Source: Paragyromitra xinjiangensis | Lineage: Eukaryota > Ascomycota > Pezizomycetes > Pezizales > Discinaceae | Direction: 5' to 3' | Assembly (NCBI GenBank): GCA_038503065.1 | Contig: JBCAMK010000007.1 | Location: 1,922,001-1,986,000, forward strand | DNA length: 64,000 bases | Part shown: piece after piece, positions 11,483 through 23,794 of the stretch | Position numbering within the stretch: the stretch's first letter is position 1 | Layout: each line of letters begins with the position of its first letter | The notes under the pieces: generated by a model | Database searches by the model: none | What the model saw: the letters and a program-made list of their open reading frames with translations, nothing else | Told to the model about the DNA's origin: nothing | Position numbers and translations under genes: made by a program

Positions 11483-13538
11483 ATGGACTCCACGCCTGGC
11501 CTAACGGCCGTATGTGCATTGAGCTCTATAGTCCTCAGAATATCTAGTTACGTTTTTCTACGATGGGTATGTTACAATCCTCAAGCTACTATATGCAGAG
11601 AGCTCTCACTGATTATTTTTTAATGACAGATACCCGGGCGAGTATGTCCCTTCAATCCCTTTCTAAACTACACAGCTCGCTGACTCGTAGCTTCAGCTTT
11701 TCACCAATGTGATATTCTCTGCTTTCGGCATCTATGCAAGCACTTTTGCAATCCTCTACCTCGCCAAATCAGCATACAAAGTAGTTTCAAACACCATTGA
11801 AGTCAAGGTTGTTCAGCCGAAAGACGCAGAGCCTATACTGTTAACTGGCACATCCCCTGGAACAATACTGGTCGAGGCAGAGGGCGATGAAATAGAAAGA
11901 GATCCTCTTCTGCAAACCGATAAGGTAGCTGCAATTGAAGCAACTCAGACAACTGCATATCATCGTAAAGACCCTCATCCACTCAAGACACTGCTTCTGG
12001 GGTTGCCATCTCCGAGCTCGGGAAAGCTATCTTTAGCAACATTCTTGATTAATTCGCTCATCATGGCAATGGCCTGGGACTACACGTTTCGAACAAACTA
12101 CTTCCACCCGGCACATGACCTTTCCTTTGCACGAATCGGCTATGTCGGTCCCAATTCCGCAAAGTTATTTTTCCGCGAACCTGATAAGTTGAAATACCCC
12201 GTGAGCATTTGGCACCAGGTTGAGGCACCAGGAGTATTCGAAGCACACCTGGTTGACACAATCCCATCACTCACCGAGGCAACTGATTTCACCAAAACCG
12301 TAACAATCCCTCATCTCCACCCGGAGACGAAATACCGTTGGTTCACATCCTCAAGTCACAATGGAACATTCACAACTGCACCCCCGAAGGGTAAACCGCC
12401 TGCAGGAGGAAAATTCACCTTCCTAACAAGTAGCTGCATCAAAGCACGGTTCCCATATTCCCCCTTCGAGAACCCTCTTGGTGTCGAAGGCTTCCGTGTA
12501 CTTGGATCTATGCTGAAGGAGCTGAGAGCATCCTTCATGCTCTTTCTCGGCGATTTCATCTACATCGACGTCCCACGTCCCCCCGGTGTCGACATTGCCA
12601 GTTACCGTAAGCAGTACCGCCAAGTCTACGCCTCCCCCGACTGGCCCATCGCTGGAACTGATCTCCCATGGATGCACGTTCTCGACGATCACGAGATCAC
12701 TAACGATTGGTCTTCAAACACAACGGGAGTCTACCGCGCTGCCATCGAGCCGTTCACACACTACCAACATGGGCCGAACCCACCTGCGGTCCGTACCGCT
12801 GGGGATGAAACATATTACACATTCTCATGGGGCAGCTCTGCGTCGTTCTTTATGCTCGATACGCGCCGTTACCGCTCCCATGAGCACGTTCCGGACGGCC
12901 CTGGGAAGAGTATGCTTGGTGAGCAGCAGTTACAGGATCTTCTCAACTGGCTTAAGCGCGATGATGGTGGTGCGGACCTTGGTCATGGCGAGGAGGTTCA
13001 GTGGAAGTTTATCGTCAGCAGTGTCCCATTTACTAAGAACTGGCGCTTTGGCGGTAATGACACTTGGGCTGGGTACACGCATGAGCGACGCAAGATCTTG
13101 GAAGCTGCATGGAGTGTTGGTGGTCGCAGCGGTGTCGTAATCCTTAGTGGTGATCGCCATGAATTTGCTGCTACTGCGTAAGTCTTCTTCCTCTTTACCA
13201 TTATTACTATCTAACAACTGTGTAGTTTCCCGCCTCCCGAGGATTCACCCTGGCCAGCATCCTCAACTGTACATGAGTTCTCGTGTTCCCCGTTGAGCCA
13301 GTTCTATATCCCGATCCGCACATACAAGCAGGACGACAATGAGGATGTCATGATCAAGTATGTTCCGGACGGGAACGTCAAGTTTGGCGCAGTAACGATC
13401 GATACGACGAATGAGGAGCAAGCGGTGTTGAAGTATAAACTGTATGTGGATGGTGTAGAGAACTGGAGTTGGGTGTTGACTGCACCAGCGAGGGGGAAGC
13501 GGAGTCTGGGAGGCGACAAGAAGAGACAGTGGTCGTAG
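11483..13538 (+). CDS. Membrane-anchored PhoD-like alkaline phosphatase
   Basis: Four exons (11483-11566, 11630-11641, 11697-13177, 13226-13538) give 629 aa. Exon 2 is a 12-nt micro-exon (IPGR) that keeps the frame between two short introns. An alternative acceptor 6 nt upstream would add LQ. The N-terminus has two hydrophobic segments (about residues 8-55) and a third near residue 150 (LATFLINSLIMAMAW), so the enzyme is membrane anchored. The catalytic part shows FLTSSCIKARFP, the metal-binding FLGDFIYID, HVLDDHEITNDW and VVILSGDRHEFAATA, the usual PhoD-type metallophosphoesterase order. Family knowledge: these Ca/Fe-type enzymes hydrolyse phosphomonoesters and diesters. The fungal transmembrane members have no firmly known substrate. 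The gene is convergent with the transporter at 14386-16121. Confidence 0.88.
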
Positions 13539-14385
13539 GGTGGTTAGACTGGGGTTTGTTGGTGGACTGTTTAGCGGTGATAGTATAATATATGATTTAT
13601 GCCCATTTTTTTCTTTGGAAGGATTTCAACTATTGCGTGTGTGAATAGGAGGTGGTGAGTTCGTGGAGGGTTGGGGGTTTTATATCAGGACTTGGTTTTA
13701 TATACTTAATCCATTTGTCTTATGCAGGGTACGTAGGCTTACTTGAATTGGAACTTTATTATACTTATCAGACCTATGCTGAAAGAGGCGTGAACCGCTA
13801 CGCTAGCCAGTTGACTTAAGCTGCAAGTAGCCGTACTTATGCACTTAACCAAAATATTAGCTGACTGTGTTGCTTTACTTAGAACAGCACTCTAGTTCAG
13901 TTATATGACCATGAGATAAGGATCGCGTTCCATATGCGGTTGGTGTTTTGGCCTTATAGTTAGTTAGTAAGCATAATTGGTCTTATTTGCGATTCACGCA
14001 TTGGAGTTGATTCATAGCTTCGGTAAGTCTTGCTAGGGTAATAGCGTGGCATCGGGGCTGGGTGTTTGGCTTGGGATGTTTTTGTGGTTTACATAGGGAA
14101 GGAATATTAATAAACTGGTTTTCTTTACTCGTTAAGATGTGTATAGAGGTTACCGAGCCTACCACGCATAAGAAGCCATGGAGAATAAGCATCCACGGGA
14201 TTGGTACTCTTCGTAACCTTATTATACCCAACACCACGATTCTGCCAACCATCGGGTGATAATCTGTGAAGCCTATTACCGATATAGATATCCTTATCTA
14301 TCCAACTCTCCAACCCAACAAATACAGCAACCCGCTAAAATAAATAAAAACCCCAACACCAAACTCCCCCACCTTCTAACACCAT
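13539..14385. other. Spacer between two convergent genes
   Basis: AT-rich 3' regions of the phosphatase (+) and the transporter (-). ORFs of up to 89 codons on both strands have no signature. No terminator can be assigned for polymerase II genes from sequence. Confidence 0.5.
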
Positions 14386-16121
14386 CTACACCGACGACGT
14401 GGACGTAGACGTAGACGTAGATGTAGACGACCCCTCCCCCCCAGCAGCAGCCCTATCAATCTCAATCCTCCTATTCACCCCCCTCGCGCCATTCCCCAGC
14501 ACAAACGCCAGCGGACACACCGCAGCCGCAATAACTGCCTCGAATATCAACGATCTAACCACACGTCAGCAGCCAAACTAACCACCCCCTTCTCCCTCCC
14601 TCCCACCATAATACATACCGTCTCATCTTCCCCCCATCCCGCACATCCTTCATCCCATCCATCACCAACAAAAACACCGCGCCCATGAGCTGTCCCCCAC
14701 ACCATAACACAGCACTCGTGATCTCCGGCGGACACGGATGGGTAACCTCCACAACCCACTCCAGCACCAACGGCAACAAACTAAAGCTCGCAGCGCCCAG
14801 GAACGCCACGACTATGAATGGGGGGATTAGGTTTCCTCCTGTGTCGACGGCGAAGATGAGCGCGATGTAGCAGATTGCTATGATGGGGACTTGGAGCTTG
14901 ATTGCGAGGAGGAAGGTGTGGGTGCGGTCGATTATAGGGGAGATTATGGCGGAGCTTATGAGGCCTGCGACGATGAGGATGGCGCCGGTTATGCCGGCTT
15001 CGTCGGCGGTGTAGGTGTATGGGAGCATTATCTGTGGTGGGTTAGGGTTGGGAAGGGGAAGGGTGGGTTTTGGGGCTTACTTGGTTTAGGAGGGAGGACA
15101 TGGCGTTGAAGAAGCCTAGGTAGACTGAAAACTGGTGGTAGACCTCTTGTTAGCTTTTTTTCGGTTCCTCTTTGGTTTCTCTGGTTTTTACGGTAGTACT
15201 CACTAGCACTAACACAATGATAAAATCCCTATTCTTGAACACCACCCGCACCGCGACTCTAAACCTGAGCTTCTCAGTAGCAGCACTCGCACACGGCGGA
15301 CTCGGTGGCTTTGCTTGTACAAACCACCACGGCAAGCACGCGATCGTCGCAATGACCGCTACCCATAGTACCATCTCAGGTAACCTATCCGGTTTCGTAG
15401 CAATCATAGGATCAATTAACTGTCCCAACGCAGCACCAACAGGATTCGATAAGCTCGCGAGTGCCGTAGCAGAGATACGACCTCGTGAAGTGAACCATAA
15501 ATCGCTGTAGTACGATGGTGCGCTTAAAACGAATGGCTGGGCGAAGCCAATTAGGATCTGGCCGAACATTACTACGCTGAAGGATTTGGTCTTAGTGCCT
15601 GCATAACGAACCCAGTTACCTGCGAGGACGAGGATGGAGGCGACGAGGATGGCGCGTTTGACGCCGTGGTGGGAGAGGGTGTAGACTACTGCGCTGGTGA
15701 AGGTTAGCTATGGTTTTGGGTGTGAGGGTGGGGGAGACGGACGGGCTGACGATCACGTAGGTGAAGAATATCACCGTCGCTAGCCAGTTCACGGGGGTTT
15801 CGGACGAGAGGTTGAACCATGTTTTTGTACTGTCGCTGACAGGTGCGAATGTGAGCCACTACTAACACTGTTAAGTTAGTACGCGGTGTTTGAGAAGGTG
15901 GAGTTACTTACACCCCATGAAATCACGATGTTTAGTAACATTAACATCCCAAGTCCGAACCATCTTCGTTTATACACGCGATATACTATCGGCATCTCTC
16001 GGGTTGGCACTACGGTGAGGACATCTTCTCCACTCTCCCTGTTGGTGCCTCCCATCTTACCCCAGCCGGTTCCTGGATCGTCGCGGTACTGTTCGAGTTC
16101 TATGGACGGTTCCGTCCGCAT
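14386..16121 (-). CDS. SLC49 (FLVCR-like) major facilitator transporter
   Basis: Six exons read on the minus strand (16121-15912, 15858-15743, 15693-15204, 15131-15081, 15031-14619, 14554-14386) give 482 aa. The first 55 residues are a cytosolic, acidic tail. About twelve hydrophobic helices follow. Diagnostic stretches are NWLATVIFFTYVIVSP, GNWVRYAGT, FGQILIGFAQPF, NPVGAALGQL and the central NAMSSLLNQ, all in the order seen in SLC49 carriers. Family knowledge: animal members move haem or choline-like substrates; fungal members are uncharacterised. All junctions restore one frame, but the second intron uses a weak GTCCGT donor, chosen because it rejoins SP to the next helix. The C-terminal tail is Ser/Thr repeats encoded by a TCTACG microsatellite. 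The gene is intron-rich, which is why no single long frame exists. Confidence 0.85.
14392..14430. repeat. GACGTA microsatellite inside the transporter C-terminus
   Basis: Imperfect hexamer GACGTA/GACGTG copies encode alternating Ser and Thr at the end of the SLC49-like protein. Copy number changes would lengthen or shorten the tail by two residues without shifting the frame. Confidence 0.7.
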
Positions 16122-18855
16122 GAGTGTCGAGTGAGGGTGACGTTATATACCAGACGGAGATGCGGGGCTGCGATAGAGTATGGTAGGAATAAAGAACGTG
16201 ATAAGATACCTAGTGAGGGAAATCAAGCTACGAAGTTTGGAAGGTCGGGAGTGGTACTCTTTTTTTTCTTTTTCCCTAGGCAGCTGGAATGCTTGGCTGG
16301 TACAGATTGCTTGTGGGATCCTGGCACATGAAACTGTGGAGTAGAGATCTGTTGGCCCGCCTCGGTTAAGGGGCAGGTTGGATAAACTCTTCGAGATCAT
16401 ATAGCGTCTTGGCCTTGTGATGCTATGCTACAGAGCTCTTCGCTCAATTCCAAGATGAGGAATACCTACTAGTTGTGATAAAATCAGGGTTTTGAGTCGA
16501 AAGCCGCAAGTTAAGAGGAACAAGAGGTTTGCTATTATTGGGCTAAGTTGCATGCGACTGTGGGCGCAGAGATGTCTACCAACTTTTTCACCAGGAAGTT
16601 CACCGGGAAAAAGCAATGAAACGCCAACTCCTGTAGCATGAACCTTCTGAAGAGTCTCCCTAGCAACGGGTTCTAGTTCGTCCTACGGGATTAGGAGTTA
16701 TTTGATAATTACAAATACTACTTTCGATTAAAGCTAGCTATACGGGCGGAACTATTAAATCAGTAGTTCTTATTAGCGATCGTACAAGATATACTTTAAG
16801 AACTACTACCCTCCCTCTAATCACGGCAGCTGCAGTAACCCGAACACAAATCTCCCGACAAAAAAAGCTGCACCTTGCATTGGGCTGAACTCTAAAAGCA
16901 CAGCACCGGTGAATGATAGAACCCTTGTGGGTAAGGAACACGTTCCGGCTAGCCACTTCCCTATCGCTTAGTTGGATCTGCAGAGATCCCGCTCGGGTTC
17001 ATCTTCACCGGGACGAGTATTAGTAATTACGATCCGTTGGGGTTTAAAGTGTGGCGCTGGCACGGAACATAGTCTTGCTCCACGAATCATCACTCGGTGT
17101 AGCTTTCTCAGCACGGGATCGGACTCTTCGCCCTGAGAATTGGGAATGATAGACGGTTACGTCTCTGCGGTTTATGTTCTGTAGTGAGTGAGATGGATTC
17201 CAAAGACCAAACGACAGGCAAGAAATCCCAGGCGGAGAAAGCTATTGATACTGGGTATGTAGTCGACAGTGTTACTTATCTTAACGAGATAGACAGATAG
17301 TAACTTTAATACACACTTCGGCGGACTAGCTATGATTGTGGCTGGGATTAACCGTACTACTACTCGTTACAATTCTTTAGTGGGTGTGAAGGTATTACAT
17401 GGACTAACTCTATCACCCGTTGTTTTAGCCGTGAGAACCTTCCCCAGGTAGCTGGAGATGATAACACCTTCCTGTCCTCGACATGAGCAAGGGCGTCTTG
17501 GGTAAATAGACCTCCTAGCTGCACCTGTGCCTCTGTTCTGCAGATCCCTGCTGGATGAGCCTGTACAGACGCGTTTAGTTAGAGAGGGGCTATTGGGGAC
17601 GCATATGGTATAGACTCTATATCTGAGGTAGTCGATGTTTATTGCTATATGGGTCATGAATTATCACTCGGTATATACCAGACGCTGAGCAGCAGCAGCA
17701 GTAATTCATTTACGTATCCAGACACTGAGCAGTAGCTTGATTGATTGATAATTCATATACGCATCCAGCCCTTTTGATTATGGCGGGACACCAAGTACAT
17801 GTAGAGATGGATTAGTGTTAGTAGTAGTAGTAGTAATTCATTTACGTATCCGATGGATTAGTGTTCGCTAAAGAGTAGATAAAATCTTTCAAAAGAATCC
17901 TTCAACATATACTATCCGAATGCTACCCGAACTAGGCAAAAGACTTATCTGCTTGATACGTGTTCAGTATATGATTAACCCGTTGTTTAGATACACTTGA
18001 TGATTTATCTATCTACCTTTGATCAATACTAAGGAGAGGCTAGTGAAAACTAAAGCCTAGATAAATTTATTAGAATACCTTACACCCAGTAGCTAGGACC
18101 GTAAAATTCCCCACCATGGTAATCGTTACTGTGGCTAGCAAGTTTTTGTAGCGACTAGCCGCCATGAAAAGTTGCCGATCCGTAAATGAGTCATAGCTGC
18201 AGAGTCAACTGACCACCTTAAAAATTACATGTAGCTAGTATTCCGTGTAAAAAACTACATGTAGAGTACATGTATATGTGGATGAGGAGGGTAGTCTCGC
18301 AGCCGACTTGTCACGTGCCGACCCTTCTAAATTTGGGTGTTGACGGCTCGTCTCTACAAGCTCGGCCAACCCCCCTATTTAGAGCGAACGAATGGCGGTG
18401 CGAGACTAGAGGAGGGATGAAACAGACATACATACAAAACGAAATTTCCTATATTGACTGACTCTAAACAAGATATAAGATATTATATACCAGAAAAATA
18501 TCTTATAAGTAGCTATATTTCGGCCATTCCTACATTCTTCTTTGTCTCTCCCTTCAGCCTGTAGCTGAGTAATTTTCCATGATCAACGCCACACCGTGAA
18601 ACACGAGTACCCCTCAAGTGACTCCAGTCCCATATATCTATCCCAGTGCCCCTTTTTCCCGTCAGTTACTATCTCCTTTACTTCCAACCCCCCCCCCCCC
18701 CAGTCAACTCGTAGGGTTTAGGTACGATGGTGATGGTGATGATGCAACCCATCAGCCGGCGGTATGAGGTATCTGCATCACAAGGACCCCCGTCGCGATA
18801 TAGATCTCGAGACGGCCCGAGGAAAGTAGCCTAACATGTGTTGGCAGATCGTTCT
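16122..18855. other. Intergenic region with simple repeats
   Basis: No gene is supported. The stretch contains four TACATGTA palindromes (17796, 18226, 18256, 18267), the degenerate repeat at 17690-17851 and a 14-C run at 18688-18701. Confidence 0.5.
17690..17851. repeat. Degenerate direct repeats with CAG/AGT triplet runs
   Basis: TAATTCATTTACGTATCC occurs at about 17702 and 17834, with a diverged copy (TAATTCATATACGCATCC) at about 17749. The copies follow GAGCAGCAG or AGTAGTAG triplet runs and are joined by CAGACACTGAGCAG-like segments. Spacing is irregular and there are only three copies, so it is not a CRISPR array. Confidence 0.6.
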
Positions 18856-21111
18856 TCACATATCCTCGTCATCCCATTGTTCCTCCAGAACGAGATATTG
18901 GTGCAGCATGGACTGTTGATTCACGAGCCTCCTCACCAACTCGAGATTTCCAAGCCTTACTGCTGCTTGTAAGGCTGCTTGATCATGAGGAGATAATCTT
19001 CCGGCATTGAGATCAACTTCTGTCTCCAAAATGAGCCTCAATATTTCGAGGTTTCCACCGTCTGCTGCCGCTTCCAAGGTTGTTTGGACATGAAAACAAG
19101 CCGGCTCGGTATCAAAATCAGCCCCGCTCTCCAGGAGTAATCTCACCACTTCGAGGTGCCCACTTCGTGCTGCTGCTAGCAAGGCCGATTGGCCATGGGA
19201 AAGCCCCGGTTCGATATTGGGATCGGCCCCCCTCTCTAAAAGCAACCTCACCACTTCGAGGTGTCCAGCCTCAGCTGCCCCCTGTAAGGCTGTTCGGCCG
19301 TAATAATCACTTGGTTCGGTATTAACATCAGCCCCGTTCTCTAAAAGGAACCTCACTACTTCGAGATGTCCGCCCTCTGCTGCTGCTTGCAGGGCTGTTC
19401 GGCCGTAATAGTCGCTTGGTCCAGTATTAACATCGGCTCCATTCTCTAAAAGAAACATCACGACCTCAAGGTGCCCTTTCTCTGCTGCTGCTTGCAAGGC
19501 TGTTCGACCGTGAGAAGAGCTTGGGTTGACCTTGGGGTTGGCTCCATTCTCTGGAGTTGCTACTGCTTGCAAGGCTGTTTCGATACGAGAAGAGCCTTGT
19601 TCGGGCCTTAGATCGGCCAGTCTCTCCAGAAGTTGATAGGACCTCACTACTTCGAGGTTCCCTTCATCTGCTGCTGCTTGCAAGGGTGTTCGGCCGTTAT
19701 CCTTGCTTGGCCCAGCATCGACATCGGCCCCATTCTCCAAAAGAAGCTTTACTACTTCGAGATGTCCACCCTCTGCTGCTACTTGCAAGGCTGTTCGACC
19801 ATGAAAAGAGTTTGGCTTGGTCTTGAGATCGGCTATTCTGTCCAAAATTTGAGAGAACTTCATCTCGGGAGGCCATTCTTCTGCTGCTGCTTGCAACGCC
19901 ATTCTCCCACCATCCTTGCTCGGTTCGGTATTGACATCGGCCCCATTCTCCAAAAGTAATTTCACTATTTCAAGATGTCCACTCTCCGCTGCCGCTTTCA
20001 AGGCTGTTCGACCACAAGAAGAGTTTGGTTTGGCCTTGAGATCAGCCCCTGTCTCCAGAAGAAATCTCACCACCTCGAGATGCCCACCCGCCGCGGCTTC
20101 TTGCAAGGCTACTCGACCATCATCCCCGCTTGGTTCGACATTGGCGTCAGCACCCGTTTCCAACAGCAACCTCACTGCTTCGAGGTGCCCACCCGCTGCG
20201 GCTTCTTGCAAGACTGTTCGACAATTATCGCCGCCTAGCTTAGTATTGGCGCGGGTACTAATACTCCTCCACAAAAGTAATCTCACCACCTTGAGGTGTC
20301 CACCCAATGCTGCTCCCTGCAAGGCCCTTCGGTCATGGAGGGAACCCAGTTCGATATTGTGATTGGCCCCACTCTCCAGGAGCAACCTCACCGCTTCGAG
20401 ATGTCCACCTGCTGTGGCTTCTTGAAACGCCGTTCGGCCACTATCCTTGCCTTGTTTAGCATTGGCACTGGCATCTAAAATCAACTGCACCACTCCAAGG
20501 TGCCCACCCACTGCTGCTTCTCGCAAGGCTTGTCGATCATGAAAAGAGTCCAGTCCGATGTTGAGATTGGCTCCCTTCTCCAAAAGTAACCTCACAACTT
20601 CAAGGTTTCCAACTTCTGCTGCTGCTTGCAGGGCTGTTCGACCATAATAATAACTTAGTTTGGCATTGATATCAGCCCCTCTCTCCAACAGCAATTCCAC
20701 CACTTCAAGATGTCCACCCTCTGCTGCTGCTCGCAAGGCTGTCCGACCATAATAACAGCCTGGGCCGGGATTAACATCAGCCCCTCTTTCTAAAAGGAGT
20801 CTGACCACTTCGAGATGCCCACCCTCTGCTGCTGCTCGCAGGGCTGTTCGACCATGAGAAAAGCTTGGCCTAGCGTTAACATGGGCCCCTCCTCCTAGAA
20901 GGAGTTTCACAATTTGGATGTGCCCAACCTCTGCCGCTGCCTGCAGAGCTGTTCGACCACTATCCTCGCTTGGTTTAGCATTGACGTCGGCACCGTTTGC
21001 CAGAAGCAATGCTACCATCTCGAGGTGCCCGCACCCTGCTGCTGCTTGCAAAGCCGTTCGGTCTGGAGTCGCTCCAATCATTGAATCAATGCCTCCCCTG
21101 CGAGAACCAAG
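18856..21111 (-). repeat. 35-aa ankyrin repeat array of kinase 1 (about 105-bp units)
   Basis: About 21 tandem units of roughly 105 bp. Neighbouring units share long identical blocks, for example CTTCGAGRTGYCCACC and GCTGCTGCTTGCAAGGCTGT on the plus strand. This is higher similarity than ankyrin fold constraints require and points to recent unit duplication or gene conversion. Confidence 0.8.
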
Positions 21112-22534
21112 GCGCCAATGTTGAATTTTAAGCAGCATCTCGAGAATTAACACATATCCTTTAGATACTGCCGCATTCCGTAATCGTGGAAGATCCTCTA
21201 TCGAAGGGGACAAATATCTACTAATATCGACGTGATGTTTCCTCTTGCATTTCGAAATAAGTCTTTCCGTAGTGCTGAGGCTGATTTCCATTCCTAAGGA
21301 TGTGAACTGACCCCACATAGCCTTAGAGTTGTTTTGTGGGTTGAATATCGCTGGAAAATCAAACAGCCATAAGTCGCTCAGAGCATCTGCCGAAGATACT
21401 CTAGAACTAGGATCAGGATCCAGCAGCCTTTTGATGAAATCTATTCCCGGGCCGGAGACTTTGAAACGTAAATCTTCGATAGGAAGTTCCACGGCACTGG
21501 AACAGTATGCATATAATAGTTCGATGTCGGGTTGTGGCTCAAAAATACGAGGATCTAGTACGCTGCTGGGGCTCGTGTGAGTGGGACTAATGTCTGGTCC
21601 AAGGCTTGCGATCTCAGTATCCGAAACTGACGGTCTTACGACGAACGGTGTTTTCATAGTCAGAGTTTGGTGCAAAAGACAACCCAAGGCCCACATATCT
21701 ACGACATTGGTGTAATCCATTCTTCGGCTAGCAGGATTCGTTTGTGGCACTAACCCCAGTAGCTCTGGCGCTTGATATGCCACAGTCCCGACTTTCGTTA
21801 TTAGCTTCGTGCCCTCGGCGCGTTTAGATACTCCAAAATCGGCAAGCTTAAGGTGAATCGGAGAGTGAGAAGCTATAAGGACGTTCTATAAATTTTTTTA
21901 GTATATCAAATCGTGACATCAATAGGGTTTCTTTGAGTAACCAAACCTCCGGCTTTAGGTCCCGATGGCAGATATAACTCTTATGCAACACTACAAGCCC
22001 TTCTAATATTTGTTGGGTAATTTCTTTGGCATTCGTCTCATTCTGCATTCCAAATCTTTTGAGATACTGTCCCAAGTCACCGTACTCCATGTATTCCATC
22101 GCGAAGTAGATAAAATTTTTCTCCGGGTCTTGGTACCAGCCGAAAAACCGTACAAACAAATCTTCACGCTAATTGGGGTCAGCTCTTCCTCACCAAATTT
22201 TTTGGACATGAATAAAGCTCACCTCTCTTAAATCTATCAGAGTCTGCAGCTCTCGTCTGAAATCGACATGTCCACACCTCCCTACAAGATCCACTGGTGG
22301 CATTGCCATCCTCTTCACCGCTCTGAGTTGCCCTGTTGTTGACTCCTCCTCAAGCCAAACGACCCCAAACGAGCCGCTACCAATGTTTTGTACCCGTCTC
22401 CACTCCTCCTCGGGGCCCAAGAATTTCTTCCACCAGCTGCGTCCACTCTGCCGGTGCATAACGACACCATTCTTGCGGAACTCCGCGTCCATTCTATATG
22501 GAAAGTCATCGATTTTTGAAGTTAAAGCCGTCAT
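18856..22534 (-). CDS. Kinase-ankyrin protein 1: Ser/Thr kinase with 21 ankyrin repeats
   Basis: Three exons on the minus strand (22534-22223, 22168-21947, 21885-18856) give 1187 aa. The kinase domain has a complete set of key residues: glycine loop IGSGSFGVVW, Lys74 in RAVKRM, HRDLKPE with Asp174, ADFG with Asp194, and YQAPELLG. A probably active Ser/Thr kinase is inferred. A linker of about 150 residues follows, then about 21 ankyrin repeats, mostly of 35 aa with the core GRTALQAAAEGGHLEVVRLL. Several repeats are almost identical. Others are eroded: one has lost its second half (ALQAVATPENGANPK) and one is scrambled (EEWPPEMKFSQ). Intron 1 (54 nt) and intron 2 (61 nt, right after HRDLKPE) match those of the kinases at 38847 and 44406. 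The repeat part probably binds a ligand or partner; none is known. The weak GTTTGG donor of intron 2 is supported by the paralogs. Confidence 0.88.
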
Positions 22535-23794
22535 TATTCATCAGTCGTTGAGGTTGGATCCTGTGACCTTCCCCCTAATAGCTCTGGAATTCGATGTAGA
22601 TAAACAATGGGATACGTGCGTAGTGGGAAATTGAAGGTGGCGAAGTACATGTATCCTATAACCCACAAAAAGAAATTTAACCCCTTGGACGATGTCAGCT
22701 TAACACCGAGCTAATCAAAATCTAAACATTGAAAGTCCCCGAAACAGTCAGCTTCACCATACCCGAGACAACTTGTTTGGGAGGATTACCGCCAGGTTTA
22801 GAAGCCAACCGAACTTCGTCTGGGGTACTAGAAAACGATACGAATGAAGCAAACCCACCACAACCCCACAACCGCGCCCCCAGCCAGCAGCCGCACTAAA
22901 CTTTGTTCTATGGGGAAAGGTTGTCTTACTTCCATCCCTATAATAACCCAATTTCCAGCAGATAAATTCGCTGATTTCTAGAATTATTTGGATAACGGGA
23001 AGATTTTTTGTGGTTTTTTTTCTCGATATTTCTCACTTGGAAACATATCAACTAATATGGAGGTAACTCCCTTCTGAGTAATAGTGGTTCTCTCCCTCCC
23101 CGCAGCCTGCTCCTAGTGGCCACCAAGCTCTCGGGTTAGGGTTATTGAGGTCCTAAGCGCCGTCAAGGAACCTACTAAAGCTCCGCCCCTGTACTGGAAT
23201 TATGATAGGTTTTACATACTGAGTGTTTTTTTCAGTCTCGCGTCCGCCTCATACTGCTGCCTATCGTGCGCAGCAATTGTAAGCAGCAGGGACGGGGTGC
23301 CTAAAGGTTCCTCTACAATTAGTAAAACGCTTTTACCATGTGGACAGTTAGTCTCCTCCTATGGCTACTTCCCCACAGAAATGGCTTCATGCAGGTTCAC
23401 CGCCCTAATCTAAAATTGGCTTCACGCGCATAGGCACTAGCTCAACACCGATGACCCATCGCAGACTTTTGATCTAAAGAAGTTCTAAGAGAACAGGCGA
23501 GGAAACTGACGACTATGATTCTGGATCCGCGCGGCCAATCTCCCGAGCAAGAACTGAATCAACTCTGCATACCCGTTGAGAACCTCAAACTTTTATTACC
23601 AAGTCTATGAAAAAAATAAAGAACCAAAGAAAAAGCTACATGTAGAGAGCCCTGCTTCTATCTAAAATATAGTAACCGAATCTATACTCGTCCCAATGAA
23701 AACGGGCTTCCCCGCCCAAATGCCGTTGCCTTTCAGCCGATTCCATAAACCATGACCGTACATATGTAATAAACCTAAACAAAATAAACAAGAA
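22535..23794. other. Intergenic region between kinase 1 and the PLP enzyme
   Basis: This holds the upstream region of kinase 1 and the 3' side of the aminotransferase-like gene. TACATGTA palindromes lie at 22646 and 23637. No gene or element was recognised. Confidence 0.5.

Noticed and set aside
17690..17851. Spaced direct repeats considered as a CRISPR array
   Set aside because: Only three diverged copies with irregular spacing, in a fungal genome; simple-sequence origin is more likely.
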